From NCBI GenBank assembly GCA_029891345.1, contig CM057009.1, forward strand, positions 310,534,166 to 310,598,165: 64,000 nt of DNA, given 5' to 3'. Numbering within the stretch: position 1 is the stretch's first letter; each line of letters opens with the position of its first letter. The translations under genes and the position numbers were made by a program. Of this stretch, positions 23,400 to 34,999 are shown in pieces. The notes under the pieces were generated by a model, which was not told the origin of the DNA, searched no databases, and worked only from the letters and a program-made list of their open reading frames with translations. This stretch comes from Dryococelus australis (taxonomy: Eukaryota; Arthropoda; Insecta; Phasmatodea; Phasmatidae).

Positions 23400-23600
23400 A
23401 ATATTGAGGTCTAAGAGCAGATGAGGGTGAAGAGAGGTGAGTATGGAGCAGCACTGGAATGAAAGGGCAGAGGAAACTGAGATCTCAGAGAAAACCTGCT
23501 GACCTTTGGCATTGTCTAGCACTATTCCCACATGTGAAAATAAAGAAGTGACACCGCCGGGAATCAAACATAGTTCGCCTAGGTGAGAGAGCAGTAGTTC
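23400..23600 (-). mobile_element. tRNA-derived SINE, copy 2 (degraded head)
   Basis: The body matches the SINE at 10.7 kb and 24.6 kb: landmarks on the plus strand are GAGGTCTAAGAGCAGATGAG, GAGTATGGAGCAGCA, GAGAAAACC and CCCACATGTGAAAAT. The B-box region is still visible on the minus strand (GTTTGATTCCC), whereas the A-box end is eroded. No clean target duplication was found, so this copy is older than copy 1. Confidence 0.75.
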
Positions 23601-24069
23601 ACATTTCAGAATGCATATCCTTTGTGATATTTGTTACACTTACCATACATGAAATACAAACAATCTTGTAGGAAAAAAATTGTACATTTTTAAAACCTCA
23701 TTTCCTTTATCTGTAACATTTGGAAGTTTATTTCGGGAATATTTGTAATACCGTAATTACACGGACTTCTAACATTTGTTACAACAAAATAAACCTTTTT
23801 TTTTAAAAAAGGTTTCAATTGACATATTTGTTTTTCAATAATGCCTGCTGTATGGTGGGTGGCCAATCATGAACTATGTATGTATTAAAATACCTTAACC
23901 TTAATCCCTACACAAGGTATAAACATCCAAAGTTCACCCTAGATTTGAACAAAGAATCCCATGATGTGAGGTCACCCGACAGAATTACACAGAGACAGAG
24001 AAGAGCAAACATTTTAGTATGTAATGAAACAAAAATTTTAATACAATAATTGTTAAAGTGCCACCTTAC

Positions 24070-24266
24070 CTCTCGCGTTGAAGTTGGATTGTAGCCGTGA
24101 CGATGCTTGTATATTCTGTGGCACAAAAGAAGCAGCAGCAGGATAATTACAATCACAACAAAGCCCACTGCTGATAAAATAAGAATAAACATAGGTGTGA
24201 AAAATGTTTCCATTGATATGGTAGTTTTATCAATTTGCTCATCTATTTCTATATCTGTGGAATTTT
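24070..24266 (-). CDS. Nrk: Nrk/Ror2-like receptor tyrosine kinase, transmembrane exon
   Basis: The 197-nt exon encodes an acidic, Thr-rich stalk (NSTDIEIDEQIDKTTISMET), one hydrophobic membrane span of about 22 residues (from FILILSAVGFVVIVII through a run of Leu) and a basic cytoplasmic stop (CHRIYKHRHGYNPTSTRE). This is the usual type I order of stalk, helix and Arg/Lys/His anchor. The acceptor is TTTGTTTCAG, just before 24266; the donor is GTAAGG at 24064-24069. It enters in phase 1, joining the kringle exon ending in TGT-G to give Cys-Glu-Asn, and leaves in phase 0, as needed by the exon at 9942-10097. NST near its start is a possible N-glycosylation site. The rest of the extracellular part lies at higher coordinates. 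Confidence 0.92.
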
Positions 24267-24624
24267 CTGAAACAAAAAGAAAAATATTCCACTTCCAAAA
24301 TTTTTTTACTCATGTCATACACTAGACAATTGTTGTATATTTTTAATATAATGCAGCTATATATCATGAAGAAAGTTTAAACATAGTAACATTTACCACA
24401 TAACCTACCATGCTATGAATGTCATATACAGTATTAGAAACCAATTTTTAGATATTTTGATTTAACACTTTCCCGAAGGTAATTTTATAAAAATTTACAG
24501 CTTTTTTTTCCTTGTGTGTACAAAAACTTAAAAAAACTTAATTGAAATAAATTAGTCTGCAATTGTTAAAATTAGTGTATCTACAACTGCATAAACTATG
24601 TATGTTGTGTGGCTCTTAACTTTT

Positions 24625-24972
24625 GAGACCTTGAGAGCAAACGAGAGTGAAATGAGGTGAGTACGGAGCAGCACCAGAATGTAAGGGATGGGGAAACGGG
24701 ACATCCCGGAGAAAACCCACCGACCAGCATCTGGTACTATTCCCACATGTGAAAATCTGTGTGTTCCTCAGGTAGGCCAAATGGGGGCTACGGAAATGGA
24801 ATGCAATAGTGGGAAAAATTTGAAGTACCCTGAGGAAACACCCTGGTCATGGCAACATCGGCAATTTTTCCCCTAATGCAAAAAATCCCAACTCTAGTGC
24901 ACCAGGATTCACACCCACATCACCATAGTTGGAAGCATGCATGTTAACTGCATGACCAGAGATGCAGGGATC
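24625..24972 (-). mobile_element. tRNA-derived SINE, copy 3 (longer variant)
   Basis: On the minus strand it starts with TGGTCATGCAGTTAA (A-box-like) and GGTGTGAATCC (B-box-like) and ends in the same body as the copies at 10.7 and 23.4 kb. The body reads GGTGGGTTTTCTCCGGGATG on the minus strand, close to a GGTTTTCTCCGGG central block that I recall from SINEs across many animals. About 90 extra bases lie between head and body, so this is a different subfamily or holds a small insertion. Confidence 0.78.
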
Positions 24973-25830
24973 TTCAAATTATTATTTTAATATGTCTCTT
25001 TTACCAACAAATCACATCCTATTTTATACTTGAATCATTTTAAAGCTCCAAGTGGGGATGGGACAATGGATTCTCAGTTGTCCGGATGCACTGGTTCTTG
25101 AAGGAGTGGTCAACGCCGGCCGAGAAGAAATTTGTTATTTTATACTTGTACCACATACTGTTCAACTTTCAAACATTGCCAGTGATTACTCGTTCCTAGT
25201 AAAAAAAAAATCACAAACTTACTGTTTTAGAAATGTACAAATAAAGAAACCTAACTTACATATAGTCATGAGGTAATTCACACTAAACGAAGATGCCAAG
25301 AGCTACTTCAAGACGTTTATACTATTGTACAAGGAAATGTTTTTGAAATAAAAAAAAAATTCTTACATTAATTTTTTGGATATTTTTAATTTGTGGATGC
25401 CTCTGAATTTTTGTAAAATAACTTTTGCTAAGCAAACCTTAAAATTAATTTAGACAGTATATATCTTTCAGCTTAAATTTCTACAAATAGTTTCGTTTAT
25501 TTATTTGTGCATTACAAAAACAGTGAAATTTTGACTCTGTTTGCAAAACTAATACAATCTAAAAAAATATATTATTTCAGTATCCGGTACAAATATATAA
25601 CAAACTTTTTTTTAGTGGCCAATGCTTTTAACATAACAATGAAAATGGCAGTGAACATTAAAAATCCAGTTTGGTTATTTGGTTTCTATTAAACATTTTT
25701 AGCATTTACATAAGTGATTTCCAACTAGCATTTACATAAGTGGTTTCCACCTCATATATAAATACATTATATACTAAATTGCAAAATACCAATGCAAAAA
25801 TAGCAAGGTGGCATAGTAAAAAACCTCAAC
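24973..25830. other. AT-rich intron stretch, nothing recognised
   Basis: No coding, repeat or RNA signal was seen apart from short A/T runs and a small direct repeat (GCATTTACATAAGTG at 25703 and 25729). Confidence 0.5.
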
Positions 25831-26320
25831 GCATGGCATCTTTTTCAACAATGGAGATTAGACGACTTCAGTCCATCCTTAGTTCAGTTCAGCCAGGAGA
25901 CGGAAGTTTGCATTTTCATTTGTCCCAAAATATTGTGAGATTGTACTATCAGCCATGCAGATTGTTTTATTCACTGGCCCACAGTAACTATGCTTAGATG
26001 CAACAAGTTCTCTACTCCCTGCTAGATAGCATTAGTAGTAAGATTATCGTTTGTCTTTGCTTTTCTTCCCTTCCGTCATGGCCGGTGACGCCAAGTCATG
26101 TTTTTGTGCTATCCCTCACTCTGCGATCACCCCTTGCCTTAAGGGCAGCCGCCAATCAGCATCAAGCAGCGGCCCAAATTTGTATAAAAGGAGAGACAGC
26201 CCGCGTCTTCATTCTCAGCGCTCACCGCTCAGGAATTGACCAGATGGACAGCAGTCTCCAGCATGAATTGCTCGGACACTGACCACTGCTCCCTGTTCTC
26301 TGTGTTTAAGCCACCCTTAC
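25831..26320 (+). mobile_element. LTR-like block (U3-R type), first copy of a direct pair
   Basis: The block matches 28252-28765 in order and direction: CATCTTTTTCAACAA, GGAGACGGAAGT, TTTTATTCAC, CCAATCAGCATCA, then a TATA box (TTTGTATAAAAGGAGAGAC, near 26176) with GCGCTCACCGCTCAG and TTGACCAGAT downstream. Promoter and likely start region are those of an LTR. The two copies part company after CTTACGATA, so they may be related LTRs of different subfamilies rather than the two ends of one element. Confidence 0.6.
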
Positions 26321-28251
26321 GATAGGGTTTGCTTCCAGCGTTAGCCACTCAGAATTTAGCGTTACATTAGTTAGGCTCTCTCCCTGCTACGTACCTCGCA
26401 AAACCCATTCATTCTGCAGTATACAGATGTATCTACAAATGAACTATCCTTGAGTCCTTCTCAGGACTTATCCTGTCATGTCCTTGAAATAACAGGTAGG
26501 TGTGTTGCGTATCTTTTGACAATTTTCAACACACCTTAGTTTGTTATGAAACCTGTACATAGCTTAGCCTTAGCTTTTTTTTTCTTTTGATACCTGTGTT
26601 AAATGCAACATAAATATGTAGGGAGGCTTAAGAAAGCAACCAAAGACTGAGGCTGTGAGAGCAGATTGTGAGAAGAAAGCCACTTTTTAATAAATAATTG
26701 CTTCCAGTACCATGTTTTCTGATTACGTTCGGGTAATCAAATTGCTAAATGATGTGTTAACTTCCTTTAAGAAAGCAGCTAAGGACTTTAAAACAGTAAG
26801 GCAGAAAGAATATCAGAGAGAAACAGAAAAGTTGTATTATTTTGAAGGGTAATGTGTTTTCTTCTCTTCTAAATGTGTCCTATTTTTTGTAATGGTGAAT
26901 GCATTCGTGTATGTGTGTATCCCTGCCATTTCACTCTACAGAAATCCCTGTAGCCATGAGACGAGTCAGGAAGCGCTCAGGTCACTGGGAAAAACCCTTA
27001 GTTTGCAAGTAGCAAAGACATAAATTTGGCCTGCTGTGCGACATCATGAAACCTTTTAAATACGTCCGTGTAGACGGCCGCAGGATAGACGAATAAAGAG
27101 TGAAGTGAAAAAATGGTGATGCAATTTACTATAGGATAGTCTGTCAAATGACGCTTCCTCCCCAGTCAAATTTTGTGTGTGCAGATCATGTGTTTGTAGT
27201 GAGTACCCTCGTAACGACAAGTTTATGAATGTATGCTCTAATTAAAAGAGGCCCACGAGACACTTTGCTGGGATCACCAGGAAAAAAATTTAACAAAATG
27301 CAGACAAGAAAACACGCATTATAACTCGAGGAGTTAACAATAAGAAAACGACAAAGTGCCTCCTGATACCAGCTAGATGCTCTGGCTATCCATCATTTGC
27401 TTATTCCCTGAAGTGAGAGTGAGACAGGATTAGTTATGAGTGTCAGAGCAAGACAGTGAGTGTCCCTTTTTTATTTCTTGTTTTGTAGCAGGCAGAGTAA
27501 GAGTGCGTTTAGCCACCACCTGTGTGTGAACAACCTTCACCGCTTCCCAGCTGTTAAGAAGAAGGTCAAGTTCATTACAAGGGAAGCGGCACGCGATGTC
27601 ACTGCGTCTAGAGTGGCGTTATTTACAGAAGTGTGGAAGGAAGGAAAATTGCTGTTGAGGGGATAGCTCTGCATTCCCGCAAAGGAATTTTCTTTCCATT
27701 CCACCCAACCCTGTGAGTGTAATGGCAGAGAGGAAGGATGATTGTTAACCAGAGCAAACACACTTTTGTTTCAGGCTGCTAGACAGCTTAAGTTGAGTGG
27801 AACATTCATTCTTCTGCACAGATACATTGATATCCAGACACATGGAATATGTTCTGTCTCTGCTCAAGGATGTCAGCTTGATTGCCTGAAACAGTGGCTA
27901 GTAGAGGGAGACACACTCTTCCTCTCCAAGGGGTTGGGTTACAGCCCTTTGACTTGCAGAAAGTTAGTCGAGAGAAGTGAGATGGAAAATGGAAGCATTG
28001 CTGTGCCTGCAAGTGCTGGACATTTCCTCTGCGTAGAACCAATCACCTGCATCCCTCTGAAGCTTGACTACTGAACAAGAAGTGGGGTTATCCTAGCCAG
28101 ATCGTCTTCCATTTCTCCTCGGGGATGAGCTCTAATCTCGTCCTGTTCAGATGGAAGCCAAGCGAGAGAAAGAGCTATATTGTCCACGGGAGAATATGCC
28201 TTTCCCCCACCTCAAGGATGAGCTTCAGTCGCAGCGGTGAGGGGGCGAATT
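26321..28251 (+). other. Sequence between the two LTR-like blocks; no retroelement protein recognised
   Basis: Short plus-strand frames (27460-27666, 27742-28074) show no Gag, protease or polymerase motif. The last bases before 28252 (GGTGAGGGGGCGAAT) look like a polypurine tract, which supports an LTR start there. Confidence 0.4.
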
Positions 28252-28765
28252 GATGCATGTCGTCTTTTTCAACAAAGGAGATTGGACGACTTCAGCATTA
28301 TCCTTAGTTCAGTTTAGTCAGGAGACGGAAGTATGCAATTTCATTTGTCCCAAAGTAAGGTGAGATTGTACTGTCTGTAATGCAGATTGTTTTATTCACC
28401 AGCCCACCGTAACTATGCTTTGATGCAATGAGTTCTTTACTCTCCGCTAGATAACGTCAGTAGAAAGATTATCATCATTTGTCTTTGGTTTTTTCCCCCT
28501 TCTGTCGGCCGGTGATGCCAAGTCATGCATTCACGCTATCCTCCGCTCTGCGACTACCCCTCGCCATAGAGGCAGCTGCCAATCAGCATCAGGCCATGGC
28601 CCAAATTTGTATAAAAGGAGAGACTGCCCGCATCTCCAGAGTAATCTTCATTCCCAGCGCTCGTCGCTCAGAAATTGACCAGATTGACAGCATTCTCCAG
28701 CACTCATTGCTTGGACAGTGACCACTGCTCCCCGTTCACATTGTTTAAGCCATTCTTACGATAAG
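28252..28765 (+). mobile_element. LTR-like block, second copy of the direct pair
   Basis: It starts TGATGCATGTCG just after a polypurine run and carries the same TATA box (TTTGTATAAAAGGAGAGAC, near 28608) as the first copy. The same boundary pattern (purine run, then TGATGCGTG) recurs at the right terminal repeat of the large element at 50089, which hints at related families. A polyadenylation-like GGAAATAAAAC follows at about 28795. Confidence 0.6.
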
Positions 28766-29880
28766 CTGCATTCACCACGTGACTTTCCTTTACGGAAATA
28801 AAACATGGGTTGACCTTCACCTTGAGTTTGTTCCTGTAGACATAGCACTTTACCGTAGTTACCCTAGTGTAACAATACAGCAGGTGATCCCAGGATACCT
28901 ACTCAAACGAGCCAATACACTAAACTTTTACCCACACACACACTAGCTTAAGCCGCCCTTCCCGCCAACCTCCGAGTTGGGGGAAAGGAGGAGCCACACA
29001 GATACACTGTTCTGAAACAGCTTGTCGGCTCGGTGTCTGTTGGTTTCTCAAAGTGGTCACCACCAAGAGAGAGAGGTGTTCCCCAAGTTGGGAAGACTTG
29101 GACAGGGCCACACATCCAAGTGTGGCCTTGGACAAATAAAACCTGACTTTCATAGCAAACTGCAGTCTCTGCCAGAAGTCGGGAATAAGGTATCCACCAG
29201 ACTCCGGCCCGCACATGGTGCTACACGTAAGTTGCACAAGGAGTCTGCCATCTTGGTACATTAGCAGAAGGGTAAATCCACTTCCCGATGCCCTATTCCA
29301 AACAGAGGGGATTGAAGGAGAAAGTATGACAGATTCTCTTAGATTCTGGCCTACTGCACGAGTATAACCCCACTTTAGTGTCACATATAGCTAGCCTAGA
29401 ATCACGAGCTCAAGCCCAAGCCCTCAGGCACTGACAAGACCCAGTGGATCTCGACATCTCCACAGATCTATTCGACGCCCCAGTGAACAACGGCCTGACG
29501 GAGTACTCCTGGTGGGTAGCAGAACACTTGAATCAGCCCGATCAACCTCCTTCGTCAGTCATCGCCTACTTGGTTCCTGCCATACTGCTTCCTACACCTC
29601 AACCGATGCCTCAGTTCACACCAACCTTCTCCGCAATTCCACCATCTGCTTCTAGTAACACAGACACTACTCCGGCATCTCATCACCCAAGTATCGCCAA
29701 GAAATCAGTGGCACCCAAGCATAGAATTGTTCTACCCACACCTGATTTTGGCCTGCCGCAAAATGACCCAGCCAGTACTTTACAACAGAAAGGCACCAGT
29801 GGCTCGTCAAAACTGACACCCCAAAGAATATAAGAGTACCTAGCTTAATTCCTAGCCAAAAAGGTGGACACCATATAATA
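28766..29880 (+). mobile_element. Probable leader and Gag-like remnant downstream of the LTR-like block
   Basis: After the LTR-like block the sequence becomes GC-rich and has a 129-codon plus-strand frame (29444-29833), rich in Pro, Thr and Ser (for example PTPQPMPQFTPTFSAIPPSA). Such low-complexity frames occur in the N-terminal part of Gag-type proteins, but there is no diagnostic motif. I regard it as part of a fossil LTR element of unknown family. Confidence 0.35.
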
Positions 29881-30249
29881 TCTCAGACAAGTGAGTATAT
29901 GTTCTCGGTGCGTCACACGTCAACCTTCAGACTCTTAACTACCTCAAAAGCAGATACCAGTGTTATAAGTTTAGTTACATTTTATTTTATGAATTTCACC
30001 AGGTATTGCTTACATAGAGTTAAATCAGTTTCTTTTTAATTAAAAATCATCTGTTATTAAAAGATAAAAATAAAATTAAGAAAACAGGTTTCTGGTTGCA
30101 AAAATAAAATTCTGCAGTTGTTCGTAAAGTTGATTTTGTTACCATTCGGTTTCTTTCCTCTTCTGACTTTACATGCAAACTATTGGGAAAGTTTAAACTG
30201 CGCGTTGACGTATGATGATTTTGGCACTTAGAAAAAAGCGCAATACAAA

Positions 30250-31150
30250 TGCCATCTGAATATAGCAAAGTTCTATGGGCAAGTCAACTCCAATTACACC
30301 CGGTAATGGAGACGGGACACATGGGACTTCCAGATGTTGACAAAGCCTAAACACAACTCTAACCCTGGGCTCCTAGCTTTTACAGTCAACACAAATCTCC
30401 AAGAAGCTGTCACTCCATTGCCCCAGCCCAAGAAGCTCTACTTTGCCGCTCACACTAATAGAACAGCACACAGTTCAAACTTTGCATCACTGTAAGAAAT
30501 GGGCTAATCAACGCAGTCACTGCCTCCTCGAAAGCCTCTGGACCTGAGATTTCATCACCACGCAATGAGCGGCAGGCAAGATAAGGATACATGGTTCATG
30601 CGTGTGACATCACAAGCTCCACCCCTAAGAGGCGGGGTAAACTACCCACACCCTTCTCAGCACCTATGGTCAGCAGAAATTAGTATGAAAGGACATCCCC
30701 GACCAGGCCTCGGCAGTCAGTGCATGTGGCTCACCATCCTCCCGGCTGTGAAGGCCAAGGATGAGACTAAGGGTGGAATCCCTTATCCGTGGCAGCACTC
30801 TGTCTTGCAACGCCCCTACGCTGTGGAAGCCGGGGTATCCTCACAAGGACTGGACGCCTTCAGCCATGCCAGTAGCCAGCTAGTGATCGCCGATGATGCC
30901 ACCAGAAGGCATCTGCCTCCGCAGGGCTTCCAACCTCTTGGATCGTATTCACAGTCAGCTGCAACAGCCCATCATCCTATCCTCTCCTACCCCCTACCTC
31001 TCCAAGTAAACCAGGGTCACTGCGCAGTCCTCTCTTAAAGATACGCCTGTAAAGCCTTAGCCTGGTCACACTTTACCAGTTGGGTAAAGCACCTTGTTTG
31101 ATACACTATGAGGTCCCCTCTGGACAATCCCTAATTAAATATTAGGATTT
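30250..31150 (+). mobile_element. Solo-LTR-like block, copy 1
   Basis: About 0.9 kb matches 48185-49110 in the same order: CAAAGTTCTATGGGCAAGT, GGGACTTCCA, CTCCTAGCTTTTAC, CTCTGGACC.GAGATTTCA, GGTTCATGC.TGTGAC, AAGGCTGTGAAGG-like text, GGGTAAAG.ACCTTGTT and GGGCTAATTA. A CRE-like TGACATCA/TGACGTCA and a downstream GTATGAAAGG/ATATAAAAGG box suggest a promoter. No interior accompanies either copy, so both look like solo LTRs of one family. The plus-strand frame at 30565-31038 lies wholly inside it and is not a gene. Confidence 0.65.
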
Positions 31151-31464
31151 CCTGGGCTAATTAGTAATTAAATTATTTTAATCTTTCTGCTACTTTTAAA
31201 AGTATTACAAAATTTAATATAATTAGGTTGCCTTCGTCTGAGTTCCATAAAAAAAAATTCCGCAGTTGATAGTATTCAAAGTGAAATGTTAAAATTAATT
31301 AATGCAATAATACTGATTTCATTTCACTGTATTGTTTTGCATATAAATTACATGAATGTAATAAACGCCATGTTCAACCAAGTGAATTCTAGGGTCTTCT
31401 CAATTGCCCCAAGTGTTTTGAGAACTAAGCTGAAACTAAGTCAATTTAATATTTAGGGTATAAT
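31151..31464. other. Short AT-rich spacer
   Basis: No feature was recognised between the solo-LTR-like block and the dispersed repeat. Confidence 0.5.
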
Positions 31465-33052
31465 GCCGGCTAGCAGCCAGCAGCGTTAAGACCATGACAG
31501 CATTCACCACTCATGTGACACATAGGCACGGACGTGCGCAAAGAGGCCATAACCTGGACTTTCCCATAGCGGGATATTTATTTTAAAGTGTAAACTATGT
31601 CATTTATTTTTATTTCAGGGTCCATGTGTTTTAATGTGTAAAAAATGTAAGTTCCAAAAATGTTGCACAATGTTTGGTTAAATTTCAAAATGTGTGCTGC
31701 GTGAAGAATAAGGACATTATTATTCCGGCACAAACGCCTCCATAAATAACAATCAACGAAAACAGAAAATTCACAATTTAAAAGTTTAATGTGATCATGT
31801 ATGCAAATTATTTATGTGCCATTTCTTTTTGATATTAAAAGTTTTACTCTGCATGCATAGCACTTCCGCTTGTGAGAACCCTGTAGGTGGCCATGGTAGG
31901 TCCGTGCAACCCCTACCTCTGGGTAGTCCATCGAGGAGAGCTGGCGAGGTAAGATGCTGTCACGTACGCACTTCAAACTTTTGCACTGATGTAGATTACC
32001 ATAGCTCACTTTTAGTATACAGGTTAACCTTTGCCTTGCGTACGTTTTGCCAGACTTTCCCCAGCATTATGCTTCCACTTAACCTAATAATTTGTGCCCT
32101 TGTGGCTTTTTAAACTTAATCGAGGAGGAAGGATGAAAGATGTCAGAGAGGCCACGCGGCCCGCGCAACTTTGAATCAGGCACCATCCGCCTATGTGAAA
32201 GGTGTTTCATTGAAATTTCTGTTTAATTGCTGCATGCAGTATTAAGGACAATATTTCTATGTATGTATTTCAGGATATTTTTCATATTTAATTGTGTTAC
32301 GGCTACATCACTCATGGCTACGTGGTTAAATATAGCCAAGTCTGTATCTGTGCCATCCATGTGCTTTAAGGGTATATTTGTGTAATATCATGTGCGCCAT
32401 AGTTAATTTCTGGGTTCTATGTAATATTTTATTCAGGGTTCCATGTATTGCATGTGATTGATGCTTTTGTATGTATGACCACGCAGTCTTTTTCAGGTTT
32501 GATTTTCCCGCCATCAGGCGTGCTACACATCTCTAAAAGCTTAAATTTTCAGGGGAATAATTTTCCCAATACCGCTACCACTTTGTCCGATGACAATTTG
32601 CCGAATTTTATGAAAACTGTTGCAATTACACCTGCACCACGTGGTCTGCTACACATTGTATCCAGTGGCATCTGCCCCACCTAAACATACTTTCATGCAT
32701 CTGCATGTTTATTCTGCCCACTCATGTCATGTCCCATACTGTATCAATCTTATTTATGTAATTTGCATAATTTGTACAGTGACATTATTTCCGTCCTAGG
32801 CTGCTGCATGTAAAGGCCGTCACCACACTCACCACGTGCTGGGAGAAGGCCCCAACAAGTCCGCGTTAGCGATGCCAAATAATCACACGTGTTTACTGCT
32901 AATTTCGCAATTCTCCATGTCCTGTCTCCAGGAAAAACCTACAGTCCACCCTAGAGACTGTAGATCTCTTTCCTTGTGGGGGCAGTGTATTCAAATACCC
33001 TGGAGAAATCATCCACCTAGGAGTGCGCTAGAGTAATTGCGAACTGGGGGTA
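31465..33052 (+). repeat. Unclassified dispersed repeat, straight copy (copy 2)
   Basis: This 1.6-kb block corresponds to 19095-21003, but without the inversion: landmarks run in one direction from CCAGCAGCG (31484) through GCCATGGTAG and TCGAGGAGAGCTGG (31890-31945), CAAGTCT and ACCATCAGGCGTG-like text (32500s), GCGTTAGCGATGCCAA (32862) to ATTGCGAACTGGGG near 33050. It has no coding content. A straight copy next to an inverted one lets the rearrangement at 19-21 kb be inferred. Confidence 0.75.
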
Positions 33053-34340
33053 AGAGCCCAACAGAATTTGCTAGACACGTCAGAGTTATTAATCACTAAT
33101 TCATTTTGGCACAACTTTGTAATTGAAGGGCAATAAATGGCATGTATTCAGTGCAAACCTGTGCGTTTACTTGCAGCATCAGTACATCAAATCTCCTGCC
33201 TTTTTTTCAGTGATAAAATTGTTTAGTATTGACCAGTGTTTTGTAAAGATACTCTGGTGAGACGGACACACAGAACCCACAGCATCCCTGAGAACCCTGA
33301 GTCTCAAAGTGCGGTGTCTGGGAAGCACCGCTGGCGCCCACCTACCGTAAGTAACTTGTGTCATCGTTCGTCTCGTGTCTCACCCGACAGCATCAGGTAT
33401 GTAAGACAAAGCTGGCTTCGCGCACATGCCACAGGGCAAATACAAGCAACACCACATCGTATTCAGAGTTTGGCCCTGGTAATACTCAGAGTATTGCATT
33501 GGCTAATCTTCGAGGAAGCCCTTTACTGGGAACTCACTACAGCCAGGTATTATGATTGCCTATGTGATCCCCGCTGTATAACCCTTCCGGTAAGTGAATG
33601 GCTGGAAGACACTATGTGGTGAGACACATTGGGTATAGCAGTGTATCTGGATGAACACTATAGGACCGCTGTACTACCCGGCTTCATTTTACGTACATTT
33701 CACTTGCTTTTTTGTCTGAGTATTTTTCAAATGGCCTCAAGTGGTGAGCACACATGAGTGGTCAGAAAAATCAGTTGAAACGAGCTCTTAAACTCCTATA
33801 GAGAATTAACAATATTAAAACTCCTGAAAGTAAATTCACTCTTTGCATTACCATCCAGGGCTGCAAGCAGACTGCCCTATGAATATTTTGTGTTATTACA
33901 CTGTAGTAACTCAGTCATCGGTATAGAACAATCTGATCTTTCTGAGGAATACCACAGGTAACCCGTTGGAGAAGTGTGCCAACTGCTGTGCTTGATTTTG
34001 TTCCTTCTCGTATACCATCACGCCCCATGCTTTACCCTGGCTTTCTGCTCAAGAGGTATTAGATCCCCTGAGAATGACCACTGCGACGTTTGCATCGCAA
34101 TATTTGAAGGCCACCATGACCACTCGTACCCGTACGGTGTACAATAGAACACTCAAATTCAGAATACTCATCTGGGTTTTAATCCCCAAGTTACCCCCTA
34201 CCAATTCATCACAAAAACTCTCAACTCGTAACCTCACCTACCTGCATGGGAAGAAACCCACTGCTGAGCTAAGCCAGGGATTTGTGTGCGACCCCCAGGT
34301 GATTCCTAGGATAAGTAATCTGTTACTTGGTGTACCTTAG
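33053..34340 (+). other. GC-richer segment with small open frames, possibly LTR-associated
   Basis: TGGCGCCCACCTACCG (33330-33345) has the form of a primer binding site, with a polyadenylation-like AATAAA 200 bp upstream (33132). Frames at 33236-33622 and 34074-34340 have no motif. This could be the 5' end of a decayed LTR element, but no matching LTR was found. Confidence 0.25.
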
Positions 34341-34999
34341 TGTTTACACATGTAATTGGCTATTGATACAAGGAGAAACCCCTCCTTGAGTCAGGTGGCT
34401 TAAAATCGCTGAAGCTGATGGTTTGTAATAACGTGTGCATTATAGATAATCGTAAAAAATAGTTATTTTATAATTGCATCCGGTAGATCTGGTCAAAGAG
34501 TTGTTCAAAACTAAGGATCTATGCTGAGTCTTGCGATAAAGAGAAAGAGACAATACAGGGAATAAATTTGGTGATGGAAAAAAAAGTACTTGTTAATGTC
34601 CATTAACTAAAAATCTAAATTGTAAGTTTTCTTTAAATTTGTAGTACTAATATTAATAGTGCCTCCATTTGCAATAGGTAATTTTTAAACTTGGTAAATA
34701 TTTATTAGTTTTCTCTATGTCATGGTTGGTAACCAGGTGAGAACCATGCACTTTTTATTAGTGGTAACGATGTGCTTACAAAAATTGTTTCAAACAAACA
34801 TGAAAACAGTAAACTAGTAATTATAATTATTTTATGAAAGCATTGAAAGGACATGCTAAGTGTTTATTAGGACTATAATTTATAGTGTGAGAACGAATGT
34901 ACATGTGATTTGACGCAGTTATTGATTATATCAGTGTGAAAGGAAAAAATAGTGAGTGAAATTTGACTTGCAGGTTTTCATAATGCGAGTCAGACTGGC
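34341..34999. other. AT-rich spacer, nothing recognised
   Basis: No coding or repeat signal. An integrase region would be expected here if the neighbouring gypsy fossil were complete, but I could not see one. Confidence 0.45.

Larger units (their letters stand above)
10098..24069 (-). other. Nrk: Intron between transmembrane and kinase exons (about 14.0 kb)
   Basis: The intron runs from the GTAAGG donor at 24064-24069 to the AG at 10098-10099. It is packed with old elements, each listed separately: a SINE, a transposase-like fossil, a miniature LTR element, a tandem-repeat DNA element, an (AT)n tract, an inverted duplication and a dispersed repeat. The phase-0 junction reads ..NPTSTRE joined to EVNIDL.., with no need for an extra exon between, although a skipped small exon cannot be excluded. 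Confidence 0.75.

Noticed and set aside
30565-31038. 157-aa plus-strand frame as a gene
   Set aside because: It lies wholly inside a block repeated at 48.2-49.1 kb where the frame is not kept, so it is part of a solo-LTR-like repeat.
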